From: Paulinella micropora
Lineage: Eukaryota > Cercozoa > Imbricatea > Euglyphida > Paulinellidae
Assembly: GCA_019918135.1 (NCBI GenBank)
Contig: WBZZ01005227.1
Coordinates: forward strand, 144,501 to 208,500
DNA: 64,000 nucleotides
Direction: 5' to 3'
The notes under the pieces are model-generated. The model was not told the origin of the DNA, made no database searches, and saw only the letters and a list, made by a program, of their open reading frames with translations. This document shows positions 55,993 through 64,000 of this stretch, one piece after another. The position numbers and the translations under genes are program-made. Within the stretch, counting starts at the first letter, position 1. The number at the start of each line of letters is the position of its first letter.

Positions 55993-56254
55993 CGTGATAG
56001 CCCAGTGGTCAAGTTCTACCATCTGGGCCCTGTCGCCAGTTCGATTCCCGTCGGTGCCACCAGTATTTTCATTGAACATACCGGTGTTTTTCTGGATCAG
56101 TATTTTCATTGAACATACCGGCCCGTCTGGAAGTGTTGGAACTGCCCTTGCGGGGGTGTCATTAGAGCTTATCGTCAATTCTTCGTACTCCCCTCACGGG
56201 TGAGACGATGGAGGCGCATGTGCAGAAATGCATCAGCCATTGACAGAGAAGCAC
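55991..56254 (+). mobile_element. SINE-1 copy R3, almost full length
   Basis: Two-module copy missing only the first few bases of the head (starts CCGTGATAGCCC). The spacer is a private TTTTTCTGGATC variant. Confidence 0.87.
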
Positions 56255-56330
<76 letters not shown>

Positions 56331-56334
<4 letters not shown>

Positions 56335-56382
56335 GAGGCACATGTCCAGGATCTGGATCTGATGCTATAGTCTGAGGAAGCC
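56331..56382 (+). mobile_element. LINE-alpha micro-copy 2 (52 bp)
   Basis: The last 52 bp of LINE-alpha, starting AATGGAGGCACATGTCC and ending GAGGAAGCC, with (TTA)n on both sides (56255-56330 and 56383-56455). Confidence 0.86.
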
Positions 56383-56455
<73 letters not shown>

Positions 56456-56724
56456 TGGACACCGTGATAGCCCAGTGGTCAAGTTCTACCATCTGGGCCC
56501 TGTCGCCAGTTCGATTCCCGTCGGTGCCACCAGTATTTTCATTGAACATACCGGTCTATTTCTGGACCAGTATTTTCATTGAACATACCGGCCCGTCTGG
56601 AAGTGTTGGAACTGCCCTTGCGGGGGTGTCATTAGAGCTTATCGTCAATTCTTCGTACTCCCCTCACGGGTGAGACGATGGAGGCGCATGTGCAGAAATG
56701 CATCAGCCATTGACAGAGAAGCAC
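56456..56724 (+). mobile_element. SINE-1 copy R4, full length
   Basis: A 269 bp two-module copy with the TATTTCTGGACC spacer and an intact head. Confidence 0.88.
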
Positions 56725-56769
<45 letters not shown>

Positions 56770-56776
56770 CATTATT

Positions 56777-56827
56777 ATGGAGGCACATGTCCAGGATCTG
56801 GATCTGATGCTATAGTCTGAGGAAGCC
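56777..56827 (+). mobile_element. LINE-alpha micro-copy 3 (51 bp)
   Basis: The last 51 bp of LINE-alpha, starting exactly at ATGGAGGCACATGTCC. The upstream array (56725-56776) has one TTATCATTA interruption. Confidence 0.86.
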
Positions 56828-56928
<101 letters not shown>

Positions 56929-57160
56929 TGGTCACTGTGATAGCCCAGTGGTCGAGTTCTACCATTTGGGCCCTGTCGCCAGTTCGATTCCCGTCGGTGC
57001 CACCAGTATTTTCATTGAACATACCGGTCCGTCTGAAAGTGTTGGAACTGCCCTTGCGGGGGTGTCATTAGAGCCTATCGTCAATTCTTCGTACTCCCCT
57101 CACGGGTGAGACGATGGAGGCGCATGTGCAGATTTGCATCAGCCATTGACAGAGAAGCAC
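56929..57160 (+). mobile_element. SINE-1 copy R5, full length (one module)
   Basis: A 232 bp one-module form with head variants (TGGTCACTGTGATAGCCC and GTCGAGTTC) and the AGATTTGCATC 3' variant. Confidence 0.86.
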
Positions 57161-57197
<37 letters not shown>

Positions 57198-57198
<1 letters not shown>

Positions 57199-57370
57199 GG
57201 GAGTACATAGGCCATCGGTCCCTTCCATGGGCTGATTGGTATAAAGCTCCTAGAGTAATGTTCTATGCCGTCACTTCCTTTATTCCACCGATTGGTGTGG
57301 AGACTTTCCTTATGGAATGGAGGACTGGATGCACATGGCCTTTTGGCTCAGCAATTGGCAGGAGATACAC
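57198..57370 (+). mobile_element. SINE-2 copy R1
   Basis: A full-length 173 bp SINE-2 in plus orientation between TTA arrays. Confidence 0.78.
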
Positions 57371-57441
<71 letters not shown>

Positions 57442-57442
<1 letters not shown>

Positions 57443-57710
57443 GGACACCGTGATAGCCCAGTGGTCAAGTTCTACCATCTGGGCCCTGTCGCCAGTTCGA
57501 TTCCCGTCGGTGCCACCAGTATTTTCATTGAACATACCGGTCTATTTCTGGACCAGTATTTTCATTGAACATACCGGCCCGTCTGGAAGTGTTGGAACTG
57601 CCCTTGCGGGGGTGTCATTAGAGCTTATCGTCAATTCTTCGTACTCCCCTCACGGGTGAGACGATGGAGGCGCATGTGCAGAAATGCATCAGCCATTGAC
57701 AGAGAAGCAC
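57442..57710 (+). mobile_element. SINE-1 copy R6, full length; edge of right arm
   Basis: A two-module full-length SINE-1. Its TTA tail (57711-57739, with one ATA interruption) is the last array of the plus-strand chain. Confidence 0.88.
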
Positions 57711-57739
57711 TATTATTATTATTAATATTATTATTATTA

Positions 57740-58506
57740 TCGCGCCTTTTCTTTACCTTCTTACCCCCTCCTAATGGTGCAGGCTCCTCTCTCAGTCTCT
57801 TTTTGATGCTTTTCCCCTCTTTCTCACCTTGCTGTTCTACCTCTGTCTTGTCTGCCTCCACCTCTGCCTTGCCTGCCCCCACCTCTGTCTCTTCTGCTGT
57901 CTCCCCTGCTGACTCTTCATCATCTTCTTCATCGTTTGCACTAGTCTCTGTCTTCACCGTCCTCTTTTTCTTTCTCTTGATCATCCTGCCCCCCTACCTC
58001 ACTGTAGTTCACTGGCTGCTTTCTCTCTCTCAATTCCCTACCTCCTGTCGTACTACCTATCTGCCGGTGCTTTCTAATCTCGCCTAAGTTTCCACCAGCA
58101 TCAAAGAGATAAACGTCCCCTATCTCGATTCTTGACAGGTCGTTTTTGCTGGGGATAGTCATTCTGCGTCGCAGCGTTGCAAAGTTCGGCAAACCTTCGG
58201 TTTCCTCCACCGACTTCTCAACCTCAACCCCCTGTGGGTACTGCGCGATGAAAGCATAGGCGTTTGCCCCAGTTTTTTTGAATCCTGTGACTCGACAGGC
58301 GTTTTCCTGTTTTGCGTCTGTCTCAGCCACCACTGGCTCGGCTGCTGGGGCCTCTAACGACATCACGACACGTTGGTTTGCTCGTCTTTGCTCACTGCCA
58401 CCGCGGCGGACATCGGCAAATTGGTACTGACCGCAAAAATCGGTTGGTTCTTTTGACCTTTTAACCTACTCATCAACATGGTAGTTGTCGTCCTTTTTGA
58501 CCTAAC
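57740..58506 (-). CDS. Orphan charged hypothetical protein(s)
   Basis: Two overlapping minus-strand frames, 58366-57941 (141 aa) and 57984-57740 and beyond. The first has GDVYLFDAGGNLGEIRKHR and RELRERKQPVNYSEVGG. The second is acidic (NDEEDDEES) with Lys/Arg clusters (IKRKKKR, GGGKKVKKRRD) that could serve as nuclear localisation signals. The second frame runs into the TTA repeats, so its end is not natural. Similar composition across the overlap suggests one gene with a frame change, but I cannot prove this. The ERKQPVNYSE type of motif also occurs in linker parts of retroelement proteins. No function can be assigned. Confidence 0.35.
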
Positions 58507-59096
58507 TAGGATGTTTCCAGAAGGAGTAGAATTATTACAACTTGATAAAAATCGTTTTCGTACATGAAAGTATAAAAAATTTTGAATTTACCTCAATCAT
58601 TAAATTTTTTCCCCACTTACTTGGTTTCATGTCATGAAGTTGTACTTGTGACCCTTGACCTCCCTTTTTTTTTTAACTGCAGCCAAAAAACTTTAGAACT
58701 TCGAAAGGGTCGTTCTCAGTATGTTTTGTGATAGTAGTTGCTATTTTCTTAGTTTTTTTTTAGTTTACTATTTTTAAAAACCAAGTTGTACCTGTTCATG
58801 TCATGAAAATTTGGTGTTGACATCCTCATTTTTTAAACTGCAGGAAAAAAAGCTGTGGAACTTCAAAAGGGTCGTTATCAGTATGTTTTATGATGGTGGT
58901 TGATATTTTCTGCTTTTTATTTTGGAGTTTAGTATTTATAAAAATCAATTTGTACCGTTTTGACATTTTGCCTGTACCAACTTAAGTGGGAAAAAACATT
59001 TAATAATTGAGGTAAATTCAAAATTTTGGAGCTTTCATGTACGAAAACTATTTTTATCAAGTCTTAATAATTTTACTTCCTTCTGGAAACATCCTT
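58507..59096. mobile_element. MITE-like element with ~111 bp terminal inverted repeats
   Basis: The left arm (58507-58617, AGGATGTTTCCAGAAGG onward) matches the reverse complement of the right arm (58985-59096) along nearly its whole length with scattered differences. The ~370 bp interior holds two related direct repeats, each with TTTTTTAACTGCAG, then AACTTC.AAAGGGTCGTT.TCAGTATGTTTT. There is no coding frame. Size, AT content and long inverted ends fit a non-autonomous DNA transposon. Target duplications are unclear because the right end abuts the Copia 2 LTR. Confidence 0.75.
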
Positions 59097-59284
59097 GTGT
59101 GAGACTAACTTAATAATCTGCCGTATACTTGCTGTGTCCTACAGTAGATACTTTATTGAAAAAAGGGCGCCAAGGGACGGCCCAATTATATGCTAGGCCG
59201 GACATACGTAATGGCTCTAACGACACACATTACATATGCCGGTCCATACTGACTATCCGGTCAATTATATTAATAGGTCTAACA
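59097..59284 (-). repeat. Copia 2 3' LTR (~188 bp)
   Basis: Short LTR bounded by TG...CA on the sense strand and preceded by a polypurine run ending AGGGGGGG (plus-strand CCCCCCCT, 59285-59292). It includes a TTCAATAAAGTATC polyadenylation-type signal. The limits are inferred from these landmarks only. Confidence 0.55.
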
Positions 59285-60316
59285 CCCCCCCTGGATCAAA
59301 GTAAATTATTAAATTAACTGTAGGTCCCAATAAATCTATTATGTGAAAATTATGAAAACACAGACTTAAAACATAATAATATTACTCACTCTTACCCTCA
59401 CTCTCTCCAAGAGGTTATGTCGATGGTGGCTACCCGGCTTGCTAGGGCAAGTATGCATCAACTAGATTACACAGGGCAGCTCCCCCTAGTCAAGCTAGGC
59501 CTGGTCGACTCAGAAGAGGATTAGGTCCTACGCACCCCCTATCCTAATATGTTGAGTAACATTATGTATGTAACGCAAGTACGGTAGGTCATAATACACA
59601 TATAATATTGATATATATATATATATCTATGATCGCGTAAGTAACCATAATATATAAAAATAAGACATATGATCATGTATCCATCTGTACTGATCTATCA
59701 AACGGCATGATCAACTTTAACTATATGATACTTATCTATCCGGTAGTGTGAATTTATAAATTTGACAGCGCTTCCCGTAGAGGGGTATGAAATGAAAACA
59801 AAATAATATGATATATATGGACAAAGACATAATATCTGTAATTATCGGTCTGTCTGGTACATCCGGCTGGTCTGACGTACGTCCGTGTTGTTCCACACTC
59901 CCGTGTGGCACGTTCACCGACCAGCCGGACTCCATGTCGGCTTCTTATAGATTTTTATGTATATAAGTGTATAGAGATAGAAGTTGAAGCGAAGCGGATA
60001 GAAGTTGGGACGGAACGAGCGAAAGGGACGAGATCTTTGTAGTATTTCAGGCTGGGAAACCGGGCGAAGACATCACGGTTTGACAACCTGAAATACCAAT
60101 GTCTCAAAAGGGATGAGATCATCAGTAGTATTTCAGGTTGGGAAACCGGGTGAAGTCATCACGATTTGACAACCTCAAATACTAATATCTGGAATGAGCC
60201 ATGAACTCCAGCGCCTGTCACTCGCCACCGGGCCCCGTCGGCACTCGTCTATTCGCTCACCTGTACAACTTATGTGTAATATGTGAGAAAATTATTATAT
60301 TACATACCCCGGGAAT
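59285..60316. other. Copia 2 3' non-coding stretch with tandem hairpins
   Basis: About 1 kb between the RNase H region and the LTR. I see no coding frame of note. It contains (AT)n near 59612-59630 and two related hairpin units at 60042-60096 and 60128-60182. GC-richer blocks at 59840-59935 contain the inverted pair GTCTGGTACATCCGGCTGG / CCAGCCGGACTCCATGTC. Confidence 0.5.
60042..60182. repeat. Two tandem ~55 bp hairpin units
   Basis: Unit 1 (60042-60096) has outer arms GTATTTCAGG and CCTGAAATAC and inner arms AAACCG and CGGTTT. Unit 2 (60128-60182) repeats this with small differences (GTATTTCAGGTTG and CAACCTCAAATAC). The units lie 86 bp apart, start to start. Confidence 0.7.
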
Positions 60317-61531
60317 TTAAAGGAAGTTCAAGATGATAAACCTTACTAATACGGGAATTGATCGGCAATTTTCCCTACTAAGCACAACGGAGATTTTTCC
60401 AGCCAGGTAATTGAATTTGTCTACCGTAAAATGTATTTTGGTGAATACATCTGCGATATTTTCCTCCGTAGGGAACCGGAATAGTTTGACCTTTCTTTCT
60501 CTCACAAGTTGCGCTAGAAGGTGGTATCGGACCTCTATGTGCCTGGTCCTAGCTTCCCCTAGTCCTCTCTCTGACAATAATATCGTTCCTTCATTATCCT
60601 CGAAGAGAGGAGTAGTGCCTTCAAAATTTATTCCGATATCCCGTAAAGTTTGTTAATGCAAGAAGTTCTCTAACCCCTCATTTGCTGAAACAGTCTCGGA
60701 CTCTAACGTAGATTGGGCTATCACGGATTGTAGTTTAGAAAACCACGAAATTGGTGTTCCGTTGAATAAGTAAACGTATCCGGATCTTGATTTACGTGAG
60801 TTCTTATCTCCCGCAAAATCCGAGTCTACAAATCCGACTATCGGTTGTTCTGCAATAATTCTGTCTACATTGGCAAGAACTGGCACGCTGAACATATCCA
60901 TTCCGGGCATTGCGGATTTTTCAATGATATCATCGATTGCATTGGTCGCTGCGCAAGATTTCAGATTAGGTTTCCAAGATTCCGGAGTTTTAGGAACCGA
61001 GAAATTAGTTTCTAGCAACTTCCGTAAATTTCGATCTCCTCTTCTGAAAAATAGCGCTCGCGGGGCCAGAAGCCACAAGAACATTCTGTGCACCATAGCA
61101 TAAGACATCCCCGGGTTAGGGACTTGGGACTTAGCTGCTATGCTTAAAGGGCATATAAGGAGTGGCCGGGTGTGAACAGCCAAAAAGATAAGCATCCCTA
61201 TCAAGCATCTAAGATCATAACGTAATAGGCGATGGTCCTTCTTTAGGGGAGCGGGGTTATCAGAAGTAAATGGCGTTTTAGCCGGTATCTCCTTCATATA
61301 ACCCGACTCCTCCAAGATCAACAACTCATACTTACGTTGATGCAGAGTAATCCCCTTTTCAAACTGGATGATCTGAATGTTTTTGAATTCGGTGGCTTTG
61401 CCTAGGTCCTTGCACCGGAATCCTCTCTTTTCGAACAACTTCACCATCTTGGTGCCTTTCTTGTGACGCAGCGTGACAGCCATCATCGACGTGAAAGGAC
61501 ACCAGTTGGGTAGTTTGTGGACTACTCCCAT
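60317..61531 (-). pseudogene. Copia 2 RT C-terminal and RNase H region
   Basis: The RT end has FEKRGFRCKDLGKATEF and ITLHQRKYELLILEESGY. It is followed by the RNase H region (GFVDSDFAGDKNSRKSRSG, GTPISWFSKLQSVIAQSTL) and the closing RTRHIEVRYHLLAQLV and NIADVFTKIH blocks. These are hallmark Copia motifs. Part of the fossil described above. Confidence 0.75.
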
Positions 61532-61534
61532 GTT

Positions 61535-62629
61535 TTACGAAAGAGGCGCTAACGTGAGTGGCTTGAACTCGTGTTCAGTAATGAGCTCCCCAGACAGCAC
61601 GTCGTACCCAAGACGGCCTGCCTCCGGATGTCCGCATAGGGCCTTCTTCAGAAGCCAGACATAGTCCGCAGTCTGAAATTCGGCCAGCGGTTTGACATAT
61701 GTGTCATATGGGAGATTTGCATGCAGATAGGCGGTCGTGAAATCAATCAGCCATATGTCTATTCCGAAAAAGGCTGCATAGGCTACCATGAGCAAAATGG
61801 TCCTGTGCTGGGCTGTGGGAGAGTAAGTCTTTCTGGGATTGTACTGAGCGTAAGCTTTCAGGAGGTCCCCTCGTAGGGTTATCCGGGCTTTGTGGAATTC
61901 ATCCGCAGTACCTTGTTGTTTTACCGTATCTATCCATTTTATAGGAATTATTGGTGTGCCCGACATTTTCGCTTCGCTCACTTTTCGCCAAACAAACGCT
62001 TTTAGTTCTTTGAGCTGTTCGAATTCCTTCTGTCTAGCTTGCTTACGGTCTTTTGGTTTTTGTACTACTGGGAATTCCGGAAATTTCTCACTCACGAGAC
62101 AATACTCCGCCCGATTTTCCTCCCGGGCACATACCGCGACATCAGCCCTCGCCCTCTTTCCCGTGATAATGTTTTCACTCGAAATTTCCGCCTGTTTGTG
62201 TGATCTCCATCCCGGTTTATGTGCCGCTCTCTGCACCTCTACCCTCTCCCTCTCCCCCTCGACAAACGCAAATTCTGAGGTGACCTCAATGCCGGGATTG
62301 TTAGTATTGAGATCCGAATCAGAGTTTTGGTTGGTCGACAAGGGTGGTGATGCAGTTGTCGCTTTTTGCTCACGCGATTCGGGCATAGATTCTGACTGTT
62401 GCGGGGCTTTGACATATTTGACGGTTTCTGTGTCTAATATCTTATCCGTGACGCCGTCGTCAAACAAGACGTTATGCGCGGGAAAGCGTTTAGATTTACG
62501 GGTAACGGGAGCAGACGGGGCTGTTGCTGTCCCCCGTCGTATTGCTGTCTCCCATTTATCCCCGTAAGTCAATCTAGCCCACTGCTCCCCAAAAGCCCTT
62601 GCCGGGATTTCCACATACGTTCCGGACAA
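61535..62629 (-). pseudogene. Copia 2 linker and N-terminal reverse transcriptase region
   Basis: A charged linker (about the first 190 residues) precedes the Copia RT start: FEQLKELKAFVWRKVS, PIKWIDTVKQQG, RITLRGDLLKAYAQ, YSPTAQHRTILLMVAYAA, WLIDFTTAYLHANLPYD and YVWLLKKALCGHPEAGR. This order of blocks is diagnostic of the Copia family. Confidence 0.75.
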
Positions 62630-62928
62630 CCTTTGTCTTTCTTTGGGCTTACGCCCCCTTCTTGCTTTCTTTATCTCCCCCTGCTCGTCACTCGGCTGAG
62701 CAACTTAGGGACTTGGCTCTAAGGGGGGCGGGCTCGTGCTCACGAACACCGGTCCCTCTTCTGCCTCGCTATCCTCGCCAGTTTGCGAAGTGTGGAGTGA
62801 CTCCTCAGGGGGGGATTCCAGAGTGAGGGTCGGAGCGGGAGGGGGATTTCCTACCGGGGGACCTTCTCCCCCTACCGGAATCTCTCCTCCCGGGTCCTCC
62901 CCTGAAACGATTCATTGATCTTCTGGGG

Positions 62929-63903
62929 TCATTTGTTGCGATAGGGGAAGGGGGTGCTCTTGCCAATTAACAGAGAACATCTCACCCTCAACATCATCTC
63001 TCTCTCGAGATTTAGATGCCCCCCTCTTCCCCAGTCTCCAAACGTCAAAGATAACATCACGGACATTACCGAATATTTTCCTCGCAACCGGATCGTATAC
63101 GTGATAATACCCGTTGTTTCTTTCATACCCGAGAAATAAAACTTTCCTCCCCCTCTCAACTTTCCCCTCTTTGCGTCTACTTTCATGTACGCCAAACATC
63201 CAATGGGGCGCAAATGACGCAAACGGGGTTTTCTCTTATGAACAGCTTCATAAGGAGATTTCCCCTTAAAAGGGCCATGGGCAAGAGGTAAGAGGTTGCC
63301 AAAATAAGTGGAAGCTTTCTCCGTCTCAGTCCACATGGACTCAGTAAGATCGGCGTTGCTGAGAACTGCCCTTGCGGGTCCACCGCACGTCTGGTGGGCT
63401 CGTTCTATTTTAGCAACCGCCTGTTTCTCCCCCGTCGGAGCCTCAAGGAGGACTGGTTGATTTATATCAATCCAAGTCTGAAACTCCTTGTACTTACCAT
63501 ATTCCTGGTCACAAATCAAGAATTTCACTTTTCTTCCCGTATGCCGTTCGAAGAAGGCAACAGCTTTAAGGAAGCACGTGAAAAACTCATTCTTATGTCT
63601 CAGATAATAGTCTAACTCAAACCCAGATGCAAGACATTTGACGATGAACTTGTACTTTTTCCCGTCCCACGATAAGGTATTCCACCGACCCTGAGTATCT
63701 ATTGTTATGTGGACCCCAGGGTGGCGTTCTACCGCATGGTGGTTGTCTTTGAAATGGGGCACTTTCTTTATCTTATTCTTTAAGCACCACTCGCATCTCA
63801 TTACTCGTTCCCTCCACTCTCTCCCCACTATCTTTACTCGCATATAGTTAGCCATTCGCTCCATGGCTTTTACCCCTCTGTGCTTACACATACGATGAAA
63901 CAC
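62929..63903 (-). pseudogene. Copia 2 pre-integrase and integrase region
   Basis: Pre-integrase segment (FHRMCKHRGVKAM, RCEWCLKNKIKK) followed by an integrase core (GVHITIDTQGRWNTLSWDG, FLICDQEYGKYKEFQTW, VAKIERAHQTCGG) and the Copia-type GKSPYEAVHKRKP and LRPIGCLAYMKV blocks. The element continues beyond the window edge towards gag. Confidence 0.75.
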
Positions 63904-64000
63904 AGTGGCATATTGTATGTTTTCATGATAGTGAGGACGAACAACAGGACATAAAGCTTTACTACCTAGCGCTTTATCTCTCTTACTCTCAGTCCTCTCA

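Larger units (their letters stand above)
59097..64000 (-). mobile_element. Copia-type LTR retrotransposon fossil 2 (runs off right edge)
   Basis: A Ty1/Copia element on the minus strand. The 3' LTR is at about 59097-59284: the sense strand starts TGTTAGACC just after a purine run (AGGGGGGG), contains AATAAA, and ends near CTCACACA. A ~1 kb non-coding stretch follows (59285-60316), then RNase H, reverse transcriptase and integrase regions up to the window edge. Gag and the 5' LTR lie outside. The coding part looks broken in about three places. Age cannot be judged without the second LTR. Confidence 0.78.

Noticed and set aside
61890-62826. 225-residue plus-strand frame and neighbours across Copia 2
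   Set aside because: Antisense to the recognisable Copia RT/linker; hydrophobic and Cys-rich only through reverse-strand composition.

Overview
Eukaryotic, gene-poor DNA made almost entirely of transposable elements. No cellular host gene can be recognised. The window holds APE-type LINEs, a tRNA-headed SINE, Copia-type LTR fossils, a Polinton-like/algal-virus-like fossil and a MITE-like element. That mixture fits a repeat-rich alga or other protist better than a bacterium. I cannot name the species; a macroalga is a guess only.

Layout. 1-1420: AT-rich DNA, mostly unexplained. 1423-33463 (left arm): an unbroken chain of short and long retroelements, every one reading on the minus strand and each separated from the next by a (TAA)n array. 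Two ~6.1 kb LINE-alpha copies sit in it (4871-10980, intact; 26152-32263, damaged), among about 21 copies of the tRNA SINE (SINE-1), seven of SINE-2, eight of a ~490 bp element (NA-3), four of a GC-rich composite (CMP-4), two of NA-5 and four 3' ends of a second LINE lineage (LINE-beta). 33464-34608: polypyrimidine tract and a SINE-1 stub. 34609-38935: AT-rich Polinton-like/virophage-like fossil. 38938-45764: Copia fossil on the plus strand. 45765-57710 (right arm): the same chain again, now entirely on the plus strand, with LINE-alpha copies C (45765-48977, broken) and D (49556-55668, intact). 57740-58500: an orphan acidic/basic ORF region. 58507-59096: a MITE-like element with ~111 bp terminal inverted repeats. 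59097-64000: a second Copia fossil on the minus strand that runs off the right edge.

How the parts work together (partly inference). LINE-alpha encodes one ~1700-residue protein: an RRM-like ORF1-type domain, APE endonuclease, reverse transcriptase, CCHC knuckle, and a C-terminal tail with a SUMO-interacting-type motif, an AT-hook core and a PIP-box-like motif. The tail motifs are kept in the divergent LINE-beta. LINE-alpha, LINE-beta and most non-autonomous families end in a related 3' motif (ATGGAGGCrCATGTcC) followed by a TATT/TTA repeat, as expected if all are copied by the same LINE machinery. Strict orientation within each arm suggests insertion into the (TAA)n tail of an earlier insertion, so that each event remakes its own target. 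I regard this TAA-tail-targeted LINE/SINE community, with its micro-copies truncated at the recognition motif, as the most interesting system here.
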